64,000 bases of DNA from the NCBI RefSeq assembly GCF_041549525.1, contig NZ_CP157456.1:2790001-2854000 (forward strand), written 5' to 3'. Within the stretch, counting starts at the first letter, position 1. The number at the start of each line of letters is the position of its first letter. This document shows positions 17,420-26,135 of this stretch, in pieces. The DNA is from Paenarthrobacter aurescens (GTDB taxonomy: Bacteria > Actinomycetota > Actinomycetes > Actinomycetales > Micrococcaceae). The translations under genes and the position numbers were made by a program. Below the pieces are notes generated by a model that was not told the origin of the DNA, searched no databases, and was given only the letters and a program-made list of their open reading frames with translations.

Positions 17420-18694
17420 CTACTGACCGGCTTTCACCCGCAGTACCGTAAGCGCTGCGGCATCCACCTTTGCCCGGAAGGCCGGGTCCGCCACAGCCTT
17501 CTGCACCACTGCTTGGTGCATGGCCGGAATGCTTGCGGGGTTGGCGCACACCAGCATTGTTCCACCCGCGCCAAAGAAGTTCAGTGCCCGGTCTGCATCG
17601 GACCAGGCTTCCAACTGAGCGGCACTGCAGAGGTCATCGGAGAGAACGATCCCCTTGAATCCGGCGTCAGAGCGCAGCATGGTGTCCATCACCATCGGTG
17701 AGAACGGTGCAATATTCGCGGGGTCGATTTTGTCGTAGTAAGCATTGGAGACCATCACCCATTGGGCGCCGGAGGTGATCGCTGCTTGGAAAGGCTTCAG
17801 CGCAGGATCATCCCTTGTGGTGGTTGTGTCTCGAACATCCTTGCTGACGTCAGTGTTGGGAACAACCCTGCCCAAGCCCGGGAAGTGCTTAACCACGGGG
17901 GCCACGCCGGCGTCTTTCATCCCGTCCGCAAAAGCGTTGCCCAAGAGCGAGACGGTGCCCGGGTCATAGCCGTACTCCCGCTGAAAGTGGCCGATCGGGG
18001 CATTGGACGGCGCAAATTCCGGACTGGTTACTGTATCCAGGACCGGTGCGAGGTTTACATTGACGCCCACACTGCGGAGTTCCTTACCCCACGCCGCTGC
18101 GTCTGTGCGAAGCTTTGCGGCACCGGAAGACGCCTGCACCAAGGCAGTAGGAATCGTGGAAAAACCTTGGCCGGACAGCACCTGGACGTAGCCGCCTTCT
18201 TGGTCCGTTGCTACAAAAAGGGGCACCCCTCCCGTTGTATCAGCGGAAACTGTGCTGGTCAGAGAAGATACGACGCCGGCTGTGGGTCCCGTTCCGGCTT
18301 TGCTGCGCCCACTGAGATAGACATTTCCGGCGTGATACTTGGTGAGTGCTTGCAAGGTTGCCGGCTCGGCGCCGGTTGCCTTGGCTGCCACCATGAACAG
18401 CTGACCCACGCGCTGCTCCAGGCTGAGCGCGGCGAGTTGCTGCTCGGCCGCTGACCGGGTAGTCGGTGCAGGTGCAGGCGGGACGGAAGGCGCTGCGGAT
18501 GCTTCGGGTGACGTGCGTTGGGTAGTGGGGGTTGATGATCCTGAGGGCGAAGAGGACGTAACCGTTGATTGCGGTTCCGATGACGCTTGGCTGGAGTTCG
18601 GAGTGCCGCTGGAACATGCGGTAGCCGTGGCCAGCAGGGCTCCCGCAGTGGCGATGCTGAGACTGATCGATGCAACGGATGGACAATTGCGCAT
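17420..18694 (-). CDS. Glycoside hydrolase family 3 lipoprotein (NagZ-like)
   Basis: Secreted GH3 protein of 424 residues, related to beta-N-acetylhexosaminidase NagZ. A signal peptide ends at lipobox ATAC with Cys27, followed by 50 residues of Ser/Thr/Pro/Ala linker. Catalytic domain from about residue 85: DQEGGYVQ, KHFPGLG near 269-275 and the nucleophile Asp in VLSDDL near 352-353. The NagZ acid/base loop (usual form KHFPGHGxxxxDSH) reads GRVVPNTDVSKD here, with no DxH dyad, so mechanism or substrate may differ from classic NagZ. Start ATG 18694 was chosen because it begins the signal peptide; an upstream TAGGCT at 18735-18740 could be its -10. Probable role: peptidoglycan or glycoconjugate turnover at the cell surface. 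Confidence 0.85.
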   Translation of the reverse strand: MRNCPSVASISLSIATAGALLATATACSSGTPNSSQASSEPQSTVTSSSPSGSSTPTTQRTSPEASAAPSVPPAPAPTTRSAAEQQLAALSLEQRVGQLFMVAAKATGAEPATLQALTKYHAGNVYLSGRSKAGTGPTAGVVSSLTSTVSADTTGGVPLFVATDQEGGYVQVLSGQGFSTIPTALVQASSGAAKLRTDAAAWGKELRSVGVNVNLAPVLDTVTSPEFAPSNAPIGHFQREYGYDPGTVSLLGNAFADGMKDAGVAPVVKHFPGLGRVVPNTDVSKDVRDTTTTRDDPALKPFQAAITSGAQWVMVSNAYYDKIDPANIAPFSPMVMDTMLRSDAGFKGIVLSDDLCSAAQLEAWSDADRALNFFGAGGTMLVCANPASIPAMHQAVVQKAVADPAFRAKVDAAALTVLRVKAGQ

Positions 18695-18823
18695 GGTAAA
18701 CCGTGAATTCGTTGGGGGTGGGTTTCCACCTACGAGCCTACCCCGGGACAAGCAACGATGCCCCGGCCACCTGCTTCGTGCAGGAAGGCCAGGGCATCAC
18801 CAAGGACCAGGAATCGCCAGAGA

Positions 18824-20143
18824 CTAGGCCGTGGCGCCCGCTGCGGCCTTCGCGGCCGCCGGAAGGGCGTCAAAGATCCGGTTCATGGCTGCGTCATCAT
18901 GGGCTGCGGAGAGGAACCAGGCCTCAAAGACAGACGGCGGCAGGTAAACCCCGGAGTCCAGCATGGAGTGGAAGAACGGGGCGTACCGGAAGCTCTCCTG
19001 CCGCTGGGCGTCGTCGTAATTGTGTACACCGTGGGCAGAGGTGCCAAAGGCGACGGAGAACAGATTTCCTGCGCGCTGGATGGAGTGGTCAACACCTGCG
19101 GCGTCCAGGGCAGCGGAAAGCGCAGCGGAGAGCTCCAGCGAGCGGGCATCAACGTAGGCGTAGACCTCCGGAGTTGCGTTACTCAGCGTTGCCACACCTG
19201 CCGCCATGGCCACCGGGTTTCCGGACAGCGTACCGGCCTGGTAGACCGGTCCCACGGGAGCGAGGTAATCCATGACGTCGGCGCGGCCGCCCAGCGCCGC
19301 CGTCGGCATTCCTCCGCCAATGACCTTGCCGAAGGTGAGCAGGTCCGGAGCCCAGCCTTCCTGGCGACCGGTCAGGCCCCAGTAGCCGGCGTAGCCCGTG
19401 CGGAAGCCGGTGAGGACTTCGTCCAGGATGAGAAGGGCACCGTGTTCCCTGGTAATGCGGGACAGGCCTGCGTTGAAGCCCTCCCCCGGGGTGACAACTC
19501 CCATGTTGGCCGGTGCGGCTTCGGTGATGACGGCAGCGATGTTCTGACCGTGGGCAGCGAAAGCAGCCTCGACGGCGGCGAGATCGTTGTAAGGCAGGAC
19601 GAGGGTTTCGGCGGCGGTAGCTTCTGTGACACCGGCCGATCCGGGCAATGCCAGGGTTGCAACTCCCGAGCCCGCTGCTGCCAGCAGTCCGTCAAGGTGC
19701 CCGTGGTAGCAGCCGGCGAACTTGATGATCAGGTTGCGGCCGGTGAATCCGCGGGCCAAGCGGACTGCGGTCATGGTGGCTTCGGTTCCGGTGGAGACCA
19801 TGCGCAGGCGTTCGACCGCGGACACCCTGTCCTTGACGATCGCGGCCAGGTTGGCTTCATCAGGCGTGGAAGCGCCGAAGGAAAGTCCACGATCCACGGC
19901 TGCATGGACGGCGTCGAGCACGGCAGGATGCGCGTGCCCCAACAATGCCGGCCCCCACGAGCAAACGAGGTCCACATATTCCTTGCCGTCCGCGTCCGTC
20001 AGGTAGGCGCCCTTGGCCGAAACCATGAACTTCGGAGTACCGCCAACCGAGCCGAAGGCCCGCACCGGCGAGTTCACGCCACCGGGCATCAGGGACCGGG
20101 CGCGGTCGAAGAGTTGATCGGACACGGGGGTGTTTGAAGTCAT
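18824..20143 (-). CDS. hemL: Glutamate-1-semialdehyde 2,1-aminomutase
   Basis: PLP-dependent aminomutase of 439 residues that converts glutamate 1-semialdehyde to 5-aminolevulinate, the second step of C5-pathway heme synthesis. The Schiff-base lysine is Lys273 in [26 protein letters not shown] (PLP phosphate binding), GCYHGH and LDEVLTGFR are all conserved. Last gene of the leftward heme cluster, 43 nt after the LLM oxidoreductase gene. It works directly after HemA, encoded divergently at 28.9 kb. Start ATG 20143 has AGGAACC just upstream as ribosome-binding site. Confidence 0.96.
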   Translation of the reverse strand: MTSNTPVSDQLFDRARSLMPGGVNSPVRAFGSVGGTPKFMVSAKGAYLTDADGKEYVDLVCSWGPALLGHAHPAVLDAVHAAVDRGLSFGASTPDEANLAAIVKDRVSAVERLRMVSTGTEATMTAVRLARGFTGRNLIIKFAGCYHGHLDGLLAAAGSGVATLALPGSAGVTEATAAETLVLPYNDLAAVEAAFAAHGQNIAAVITEAAPANMGVVTPGEGFNAGLSRITREHGALLILDEVLTGFRTGYAGYWGLTGRQEGWAPDLLTFGKVIGGGMPTAALGGRADVMDYLAPVGPVYQAGTLSGNPVAMAAGVATLSNATPEVYAYVDARSLELSAALSAALDAAGVDHSIQRAGNLFSVAFGTSAHGVHNYDDAQRQESFRYAPFFHSMLDSGVYLPPSVFEAWFLSAAHDDAAMNRIFDALPAAAKAAAGATA

Positions 20144-20186
20144 GGTTCCTATTCTTTCAGTGATTCAGGAGCGGTTGGGCCGCGGT

Positions 20187-21299
20187 CTAATGTGCGGCCA
20201 GCAGCTCGGCAACCCTGGGGGCCACCTCGGTGCCGTACAGCTCAATGCAACGCATCATGGATTGATGCGGCAGAGTTCCATTGCTGTATTTGAGGTCGAA
20301 GCGATCCACGCCGAGATTTCGCTTGAGCAACGCGATTTTCTGCGCCACGGTCTCCGGAGAGCCAACGTAGAGGGCACCTTCAGGGCCGCACATGGTATCG
20401 AACTCTCTTCGGTTCCCCGGACCCCATCCACGTTCAGCACCGATCCTGTTGCGCTGCTCCAGCCAGTGCGGGAAAAGCTCCTCGCGGGCAGCCTCGTCCG
20501 TGTCAGCAATGAAACCAGGTGAGTGGGTTGCGATCTGGCGCATGGGATGGCTGTACTTCGCCATTGCCTCACGGTACAGGTTGACCAGCGGCGCAAAGCG
20601 GCGAGGCTCTCCCCCAATGATGGCGAAGATGATGGGGTAGCCGTACTGGGCGCAACGCAATACAGACTCAGGAGTGCCGCCTACACCGATCCAGGCCGGA
20701 AGCAGGTGGTGCTGCAGGTGGGGGTATACCTGCAACCCATTGACGTTTGCCCGCGTCCGCCCTTCCCAATGAACGGGTTTCTGCGCACGGACCTGATCGA
20801 AGAGTTCCAGTTTTTCCTCGAACAGGACCTCGTAGTCGGCCAGATCCAAGCCAAAGAGCGGGAACGACTCCACGAACGAACCCCGGCCCAGCATGACCTC
20901 GGCCCGGCCGTTGGACAATGCGTCCACAGTTGCGAATCGCTGGAATACCCGGATGGGATCATCGGAGCTGAGCACGGTGACAGCGGACCCCAGCCGAATG
21001 CGGGAGGTCACTGCAGCCGCCGCTGCCAGGAAGACTTCGGGCGCCGAAACAGCGAAATCGCGCCGGTGATGTTCTCCCACACCGAAAGCATGGATTCCGA
21101 CGGCGTCAGCCAGCTTTGCTTCCTGGAGCAGCTCACGCAGTACTCGCGCATGCTCTTTGGGGTTCCCGTCTTCATCCACCCCGGCATCACCGAATGTGTT
21201 CAGGCCGAGCAGGATTTCATGTGCCGAAACTGGCGCGGCGGGGTCCGAGGGGGCACCGGATTCTGGTGCGGCAGCGGAATCAACGGGAACAGAGGACAT
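20187..21299 (-). CDS. LLM-class flavin-dependent oxidoreductase embedded in the heme operon
   Basis: Luciferase-like monooxygenase-fold protein of 370 residues, bacterial luciferase/alkanal-type TIM barrel. Recognisable parts are the N-terminal LGLNTFGDAG strand, GVGEHHRRDFAVSAPEVFLAAAA, RIRLGSAVTVLSSDDPIRVFQRFATVD and a SPETVAQKIALL segment near the C-terminus. It would use FMN (supplied by a reductase) or possibly F420; sequence alone does not decide. Its ATG overlaps the hemB stop by one base (TGATG), so it is translationally coupled to heme genes on one side and 43 nt from hemL on the other. No known heme-pathway step needs it, which makes its role open. Confidence 0.85.
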   Translation of the reverse strand: MSSVPVDSAAAPESGAPSDPAAPVSAHEILLGLNTFGDAGVDEDGNPKEHARVLRELLQEAKLADAVGIHAFGVGEHHRRDFAVSAPEVFLAAAAAVTSRIRLGSAVTVLSSDDPIRVFQRFATVDALSNGRAEVMLGRGSFVESFPLFGLDLADYEVLFEEKLELFDQVRAQKPVHWEGRTRANVNGLQVYPHLQHHLLPAWIGVGGTPESVLRCAQYGYPIIFAIIGGEPRRFAPLVNLYREAMAKYSHPMRQIATHSPGFIADTDEAAREELFPHWLEQRNRIGAERGWGPGNRREFDTMCGPEGALYVGSPETVAQKIALLKRNLGVDRFDLKYSNGTLPHQSMMRCIELYGTEVAPRVAELLAAH

Positions 21300-22279
21300 C
21301 AGGACTCCTTCAGCCAGCCTGCCAGTTCGGAGGCCCAGTAGGTCAGGACAGTATCGGCTCCGGCACGCTTGATGCCGAGGACGGATTCGGTGATGGCACC
21401 CCGCCTGTCGATCCAGCCGTTTGCGGCGGCCGCTTCGATCATGGCGTACTCACCGGAGATTTGGTAGGCCGAGACCGGCACTGGACTCATGGCCGCGACG
21501 TCGGCCAGGATGTCCAGGTAGCTCATGGCGGGCTTGACCATCACCATGTCCGCGCCTTCTTCCAGGTCCAGCTCAACTTCCAAAATGGCTTCCCTGCGGT
21601 TGGCCGCGTCCATCTGGTAGGTCCGGCGATCACCTTTGAGCTGGGAATCCACGGCTTCACGGAAGGGGCCGTAGAACGCTGACGCGTACTTGGCTGCGTA
21701 GGCAAGAACTGCTGTGTTCTTGTGACCGGATTCCTCCAGCGCCTGGCGGATGACCGCGATCTGCCCGTCCATCATCCCGGAGGGCCCCAGGACGTGGGCT
21801 CCGGCGTCGGCTTGGGCAACAGCCATCCGCCCATAAATTTCCAGTGTGGCGTCGTTGTCCACGTAGCCCTCTGAGTCGAGGACCCCGCAGTGTCCGTGGT
21901 CGGTGAACTCGTCCAGGCAAACGTCGCCCATGATGACCAGGTCATCGCCTACCTCGGCTTTGACGTCGCGGATGGCTTTGTTCAGGACACCTTCGGGATC
22001 CAACGAAGCGGTGCCCTGGGCGTCACGGACGGCGGGCACACCGAACAGCATGATGCCGCCCACACCCAACTCCACCGCTTCTGCTGCAGCCCGTTTCAAG
22101 GATTCGGTGGTGTGCTGGACGACGCCGGGCATGGAGCTGATGGGACTGGGCTCGGTGAGTCCTTCGCGGATGAACGCCGGGAGGATCAGGTCCGCTGGCG
22201 CCAAGCGGTTCTCGGCGGTGAGCCTGCGCATGGCCGGAGTTGTGCGCAAGCGGCGGGGACGATGGTTCGGAAAGCTCAT
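21299..22279 (-). CDS. hemB: Delta-aminolevulinic acid dehydratase (porphobilinogen synthase)
   Basis: Condenses two 5-aminolevulinates to porphobilinogen; 326 residues. Schiff-base lysines are Lys197 in [14 protein letters not shown] and Lys249 in [10 protein letters not shown]. The metal-site loop reads [14 protein letters not shown]: Cys121 and Cys131 remain but the middle cysteine of the zinc triad is Asp123, a mixed type between zinc and magnesium forms. ATG 22279 has AAGGGA upstream and overlaps the hemD stop (ATGA). An in-frame ATG at 22423 lies inside hemD and is rejected. Confidence 0.96.
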   Translation of the reverse strand: MSFPNHRPRRLRTTPAMRRLTAENRLAPADLILPAFIREGLTEPSPISSMPGVVQHTTESLKRAAAEAVELGVGGIMLFGVPAVRDAQGTASLDPEGVLNKAIRDVKAEVGDDLVIMGDVCLDEFTDHGHCGVLDSEGYVDNDATLEIYGRMAVAQADAGAHVLGPSGMMDGQIAVIRQALEESGHKNTAVLAYAAKYASAFYGPFREAVDSQLKGDRRTYQMDAANRREAILEVELDLEEGADMVMVKPAMSYLDILADVAAMSPVPVSAYQISGEYAMIEAAAANGWIDRRGAITESVLGIKRAGADTVLTYWASELAGWLKES

Positions 22280-23130
22280 TGCGTATTCCCTTCGTTGGCA
22301 AAAACAGATTCCAGGGCGGCCACGATGCCGTCCGGAGTTGGTTCTTTGGCGGTGGCAGCCACGGTGAGGCCAAGCCTGGTCGCTTCCGCCGCCGTCGGAC
22401 GTCCAATGGCGATCAGCCGGCAACTGCCCAAGGGCAGCAACGTGGCAGCTATTCGGCGCGCTGCGCTGGGAGAGGCAGCCACCATGGCATCAAGGTTTTC
22501 TGAGTCCAGTGCCGCCCGTGTCTCTTCGACGCTGAGGATCGGCGAAGCGTCGGCGTCGGACATGACGACGCCGGAGGGAAGGTCCGCGGTCAGGCGCAGT
22601 TCCGCGCGGGCAGGGTAGTCCACCGTCCGGTAGGCGACGACGGAGGTCACCTTCGCGCCCTTGGCCGTCAGTCCCTCGCGCAGGCCTGGCGCGGCGATAT
22701 CAGCTTGCGGAAGGAAAACGCGCTCAGCGGACGTATCCCACACAGCAAGGAGGCCTTCTGCGGACTGGACATCTGCAGGAGCCAACGCGACGGTGAGGCC
22801 AACCGATTCAAGAACCTGCCGGGATGAAGAACCAATAGTGGCGACTTTCGTTCCCGGCGGAACGAGATCCGTGAGCACGACTCCGCGCTGCGCGGCCTTC
22901 TCCAACAAAACCCGGACGGTGGTGATGCTGCTGATCACCAGCCAATTGAAGTCACCGGCCCTCAACCCGTTCAAGGCCGCATCCAGGGGCGCCTGATCCG
23001 GGGTCATTTCAAAATCGATGAGCGGAAGCACCAACGGCGTGGCCCCCCGGTTACGCAGGAGCGACGCCAACGGCCGTGCACGGTCGGCGCTCCTGGTGAT
23101 CAGGACACGCCGACCGGTCAATCCGTTCAT
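22276..23130 (-). CDS. hemD: Uroporphyrinogen-III synthase
   Basis: Cyclises hydroxymethylbilane with inversion of ring D to give uroporphyrinogen III. 284 residues, the usual length for a stand-alone HemD. The family is weakly conserved, but GRRVLITRS at the N-terminus, [32 protein letters not shown] [14 protein letters not shown], and [13 protein letters not shown] are typical. ATG 23130 is chosen; the frame is open 348 nt further upstream into hemC but that part is an artefact. It sits 10 nt after hemC and overlaps hemB by ATGA. Not fused to a regulator or methyltransferase domain. Confidence 0.92.
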   Translation of the reverse strand: MNGLTGRRVLITRSADRARPLASLLRNRGATPLVLPLIDFEMTPDQAPLDAALNGLRAGDFNWLVISSITTVRVLLEKAAQRGVVLTDLVPPGTKVATIGSSSRQVLESVGLTVALAPADVQSAEGLLAVWDTSAERVFLPQADIAAPGLREGLTAKGAKVTSVVAYRTVDYPARAELRLTADLPSGVVMSDADASPILSVEETRAALDSENLDAMVAASPSAARRIAATLLPLGSCRLIAIGRPTAAEATRLGLTVAATAKEPTPDGIVAALESVFANEGNTQ

Positions 23131-23140
23131 TTCATGCGGC

Positions 23141-24139
23141 TCAGGATGCGGCAAGATCCGCGATCTCCGCGGCGCCTGCAGCGAGCAAAAGCTCGGCCAC
23201 TTCAATGCCAAGCAACGTCGCTCCGACCTCCGTGAGGCCGTCGGTGGCCTTCTTCTCCCGCACAGTCTTGGTGCCATCCACGGCACAGACCACTGCTTCA
23301 AGATGCAGCATGCTGCCCTTCCGGAAGGCGTAAGCCCCCACGGGAGCTGCACAGCCGGCTTCAAGACGTGCCAGGACGGCGCGTTCGGCAGTGACTGCAA
23401 GGCGGGTGTCGTTGTCATCCAACGCCGCAAGGGCCTGCGCCAGCACTCCGTTGGATCCCTCGGTGGAGCCTGCCACACGCGGAGCGTCAGCAGTCCGGCA
23501 CTCGATCGCCAGCGCTCCTTGTCCCGGGGCCGGCAACATGACGTCGGACTCGAAGAACTCGCTCACGGTGTCCAGGCGATCCATGCGTTCCAAGCCAGCA
23601 GCGGCCAATACCACGGCGTCAAGATCGCACGATTTGCCGGGGACAACTTCATCCGTAACATTTCCCGGCAAACCCGGAACCCGGCCGAGGCGCGTATCCA
23701 CGTTTCCACGGATATCCAACACCTCAATGTCCGGACGCGCAGCCCGAAGTTGAGCGGCACGCCGTGGTGAGCCTGTGCCGACTTTGGCCCCGCCTGGTAG
23801 CTCAGCGAGGGTCATACCGTTGCGTGCACAAAGGACATCGCGGACATCCACCCGCTTGGGTGTTGCGGCGATGCTCAAGCCAAGTGCCGCCCCCGTGGGC
23901 AGGTCCTTGAGGGAGTGCACGGCAACATCACAGGTCTCGGCGAGGAGGGCATCCCGAAGGGCCGCGACGAACACACCCGTACCGCCCATCTGGGAAAGCG
24001 AGCCGGTCTTGACGTCGCCTTCGGTCTTGATGTGCACGAGTTCCACCGGGAAACCGCCAACTGCAGCCAAGCGGTCCGCTGTTTGCTGCGTCTGCGTCAG
24101 GGCAAGCTTGCTCGCCCTGGTGCCGATGCGAACAGTCAC
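23141..24139 (-). CDS. hemC: Porphobilinogen deaminase (hydroxymethylbilane synthase)
   Basis: Polymerises four porphobilinogens to hydroxymethylbilane; 332 residues. The dipyrromethane cofactor cysteine is Cys263 in EAGCAAPVGAYA. Other signatures: RIGTRASKLAL at the N-terminus, GDVKTGSLSQMGGTGVFV, HSLKDLPT (substrate and catalytic region) and GTGSPRRAAQL. GTG start at 24139 overlaps the ferrochelatase stop (GTGA). The C-terminal domain is of normal length. Confidence 0.97.
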   Translation of the reverse strand: MTVRIGTRASKLALTQTQQTADRLAAVGGFPVELVHIKTEGDVKTGSLSQMGGTGVFVAALRDALLAETCDVAVHSLKDLPTGAALGLSIAATPKRVDVRDVLCARNGMTLAELPGGAKVGTGSPRRAAQLRAARPDIEVLDIRGNVDTRLGRVPGLPGNVTDEVVPGKSCDLDAVVLAAAGLERMDRLDTVSEFFESDVMLPAPGQGALAIECRTADAPRVAGSTEGSNGVLAQALAALDDNDTRLAVTAERAVLARLEAGCAAPVGAYAFRKGSMLHLEAVVCAVDGTKTVREKKATDGLTEVGATLLGIEVAELLLAAGAAEIADLAAS

Positions 24140-25359
24140 TTGGCAACCTCCGGGGCAGGATAGGGGTCATGGCCGATGCCGATCCCTGCGCCTACTTCTG
24201 AGATGACGGGCTTGGCTCCGCGGAAGTTCTCGCAGCAGTTGGGACGGCAGACGTCGTACCAAGGGCCCAGATCAGTCACGTGCGGACGTTCTGCGATGTT
24301 GTTCTCCACCGTGCGCTCACAAATGAGGTCCACCAGGCCGGACACGAAGGCCGCATGGGTACCCGGGGTGGGAACGCGTGTGGCTTCAATGTTGAGGTTT
24401 TTGCAGGTTTCCAGTGCCTCGGTGTCCAGGTCCCAGGCAACTTCCATATGGTCGCTGACAAACCCAAGGGGAACGATCACCACGCCGCGGACGCCTTGGG
24501 GAGCGATCTCCTCAAGGTGGTCATTGATGTCCGGCTCGAGCCAGGGAATGTGCGGGGCGCCGGAGCGGGATTGGTACACCAGGTCCCAAGCGACATTCGG
24601 TGCAACAACGTCCATGATGGCCTGGGCATTGGCGAGGTGTTGCGCAGCGTAAGCCGAACCCTCAGCGAATTCGCGCGGCTCGTCCTCGGATCTGCCCGCG
24701 GCCTCTGCATCCCGGGTAGGAATGGAGTGCGTGGCGAACAGCACCCGGATCTTCGAGTCCGGATCAGCAACGCCGGCAGCGGCCAGCTTGCCGCGGATCT
24801 CTTCCAGACCGGCGGCGGTGCCCTCAAGGAAGGGTTGAACCACGCCGGGGTGGTCGAAGTACTGGCGGATCTTGTCCACCTCGAGCTTACCGTCCAAGCC
24901 CGTTTCCGTCAGGGCGATGCCAATGTCCTCGCGGTATTGGCGGCAGCTGGAGTAACAGGAGTAGATGCTGGTGGTGAGCATCAGGATCCGGCGGTGTCCG
25001 GCGTCGTAAGCGTCCTGCAGGACGGGCGCAATGTAAGGGTCCCAGTTGCGGTTGCCCCAAAGTACGGGCAGCTCGATGTCCCGCTTGGCCAGCTCAGCCT
25101 CGATGGCGGCCTTCAGCTCACGGTTCTGCTGGTTGATGGGGCTGATCCCGCCGAAAGCACGGTAGTGGTGCGAAACCTCTTCGAGGCGTTCGTCCGGGAT
25201 GCCCCGGCCACGGGTGACGTTGCGGAGGAAGGGGATGACGTCTTCCTGGCCTTCGGGCCCACCGAAGGAAGCGAGCAGCACGGCGTCGTAATGCTTGGCT
25301 TCCTGGCGGCCACGCTCAGTGACGGCGTTCTGTGCAGTGGATACAGCGGGGCCGGTCAT
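24136..25359 (-). CDS. cpfC: Coproporphyrin ferrochelatase
   Basis: Inserts Fe2+ into coproporphyrin III in the actinobacterial pathway (older name hemH). 407 residues. Fold signatures: VLLASFGGPEG at the N-terminus, VLWGNRNWDPYI, and the catalytic His region LFATHSIP. Cysteines that can form the [2Fe-2S] cluster known in actinobacterial ferrochelatases are visible: SCYSSCRQYREDIG in the middle and CRPNCCENF near the C-terminus. ATG 25359 overlaps the chdC stop (ATGA), so metal insertion and decarboxylation enzymes are co-translated. Confidence 0.95.
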   Translation of the reverse strand: MTGPAVSTAQNAVTERGRQEAKHYDAVLLASFGGPEGQEDVIPFLRNVTRGRGIPDERLEEVSHHYRAFGGISPINQQNRELKAAIEAELAKRDIELPVLWGNRNWDPYIAPVLQDAYDAGHRRILMLTTSIYSCYSSCRQYREDIGIALTETGLDGKLEVDKIRQYFDHPGVVQPFLEGTAAGLEEIRGKLAAAGVADPDSKIRVLFATHSIPTRDAEAAGRSEDEPREFAEGSAYAAQHLANAQAIMDVVAPNVAWDLVYQSRSGAPHIPWLEPDINDHLEEIAPQGVRGVVIVPLGFVSDHMEVAWDLDTEALETCKNLNIEATRVPTPGTHAAFVSGLVDLICERTVENNIAERPHVTDLGPWYDVCRPNCCENFRGAKPVISEVGAGIGIGHDPYPAPEVAK

Positions 25360-26057
25360 GCGAGAACCTCGGCAATCTCGGCAGCCGTGACGCGGCGACC
25401 GGTGTAGAAGGGGATTTCTTCACGGACATGGTTGCGGGCCTCGCTGTCCCGCAGGTGGCGCATCAGGTCGACAAGGTCCACCAGTTCCGGTGCCTCGAGT
25501 CCAAGAATCCATTCCCAGTCCCCCAGCGCGAAGGAGGAGACGGTGTTGGAGATGACCTGCGGGAATTCCCTGCCCAGCAGGCCGTGTTCGCGGAGCATGG
25601 CGCCGCGTTCCTCGGCCGGAAGGATGTACCACTCGTAGGAGCGCACAAACGGGTAGACGCAGAGCCAGGTGCTGGGCTCGACGCCCCGAGCATAAGCAGG
25701 CACGTGGCTCTTGGAGAATTCAGCCTCGCGGTGCACGCCCATGGCGGACCAGACGATGTCGGTTCCCGCGAAGAGCTTGCTGCGGCGGATGGACCGGACG
25801 GCTGCCTGCAGGTCCTCGGGCTTGGCGCCGTGGAGCCACACCATGATGTCGGCGTCCGAGCGCATTGCCGAGACGTCATAGCTGCCGCGGAGGATCACGC
25901 CGCCCTCCGCGAGCTTCTCCGTGAGGGCTTCGAACTCCTGGGCAGCATCGCCGCTGCGCAGGACGTCGGCCGAGCGCTTGAAGACCGTCCACAGCGTGAA
26001 GAACTGTTCTTCGGTTTCAGCAGTTTTAGTGACAGATTCGGCAGAAGTGTGGCTCAT
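25356..26057 (-). CDS. chdC: Coproheme decarboxylase ChdC (HemQ)
   Basis: Hydrogen-peroxide-dependent heme synthase, last step of the coproporphyrin route; 233 residues of the chlorite-dismutase fold. The key residues fall at the same numbers reported for corynebacterial ChdC: distal His118 in FSKSHVPAY, catalytic Tyr135 in WLCVYPFVRS, and proximal heme-ligand His158 in RGAMLREHGL. This identifies the actinobacterial subtype rather than the firmicute type, which lacks the distal His. Followed by cpfC with ATGA overlap; a 78-nt gap separates it from cgoX upstream. Confidence 0.97.
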   Translation of the reverse strand: MSHTSAESVTKTAETEEQFFTLWTVFKRSADVLRSGDAAQEFEALTEKLAEGGVILRGSYDVSAMRSDADIMVWLHGAKPEDLQAAVRSIRRSKLFAGTDIVWSAMGVHREAEFSKSHVPAYARGVEPSTWLCVYPFVRSYEWYILPAEERGAMLREHGLLGREFPQVISNTVSSFALGDWEWILGLEAPELVDLVDLMRHLRDSEARNHVREEIPFYTGRRVTAAEIAEVLA

Positions 26058-26135
26058 GGTTCAAGTTTGCCCCGTGCTGGCCGCTAAGTCGAAACGGATC
26101 AGTTCTACAAGACGTAGAAGTGATGCAAATCACAA

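Noticed and set aside
23131..23478. 116-residue N-terminal extension of hemD into hemC
   Set aside because: Overlaps conserved hemC codons including its C-terminal domain; HemD starts cleanly at [13 protein letters not shown].
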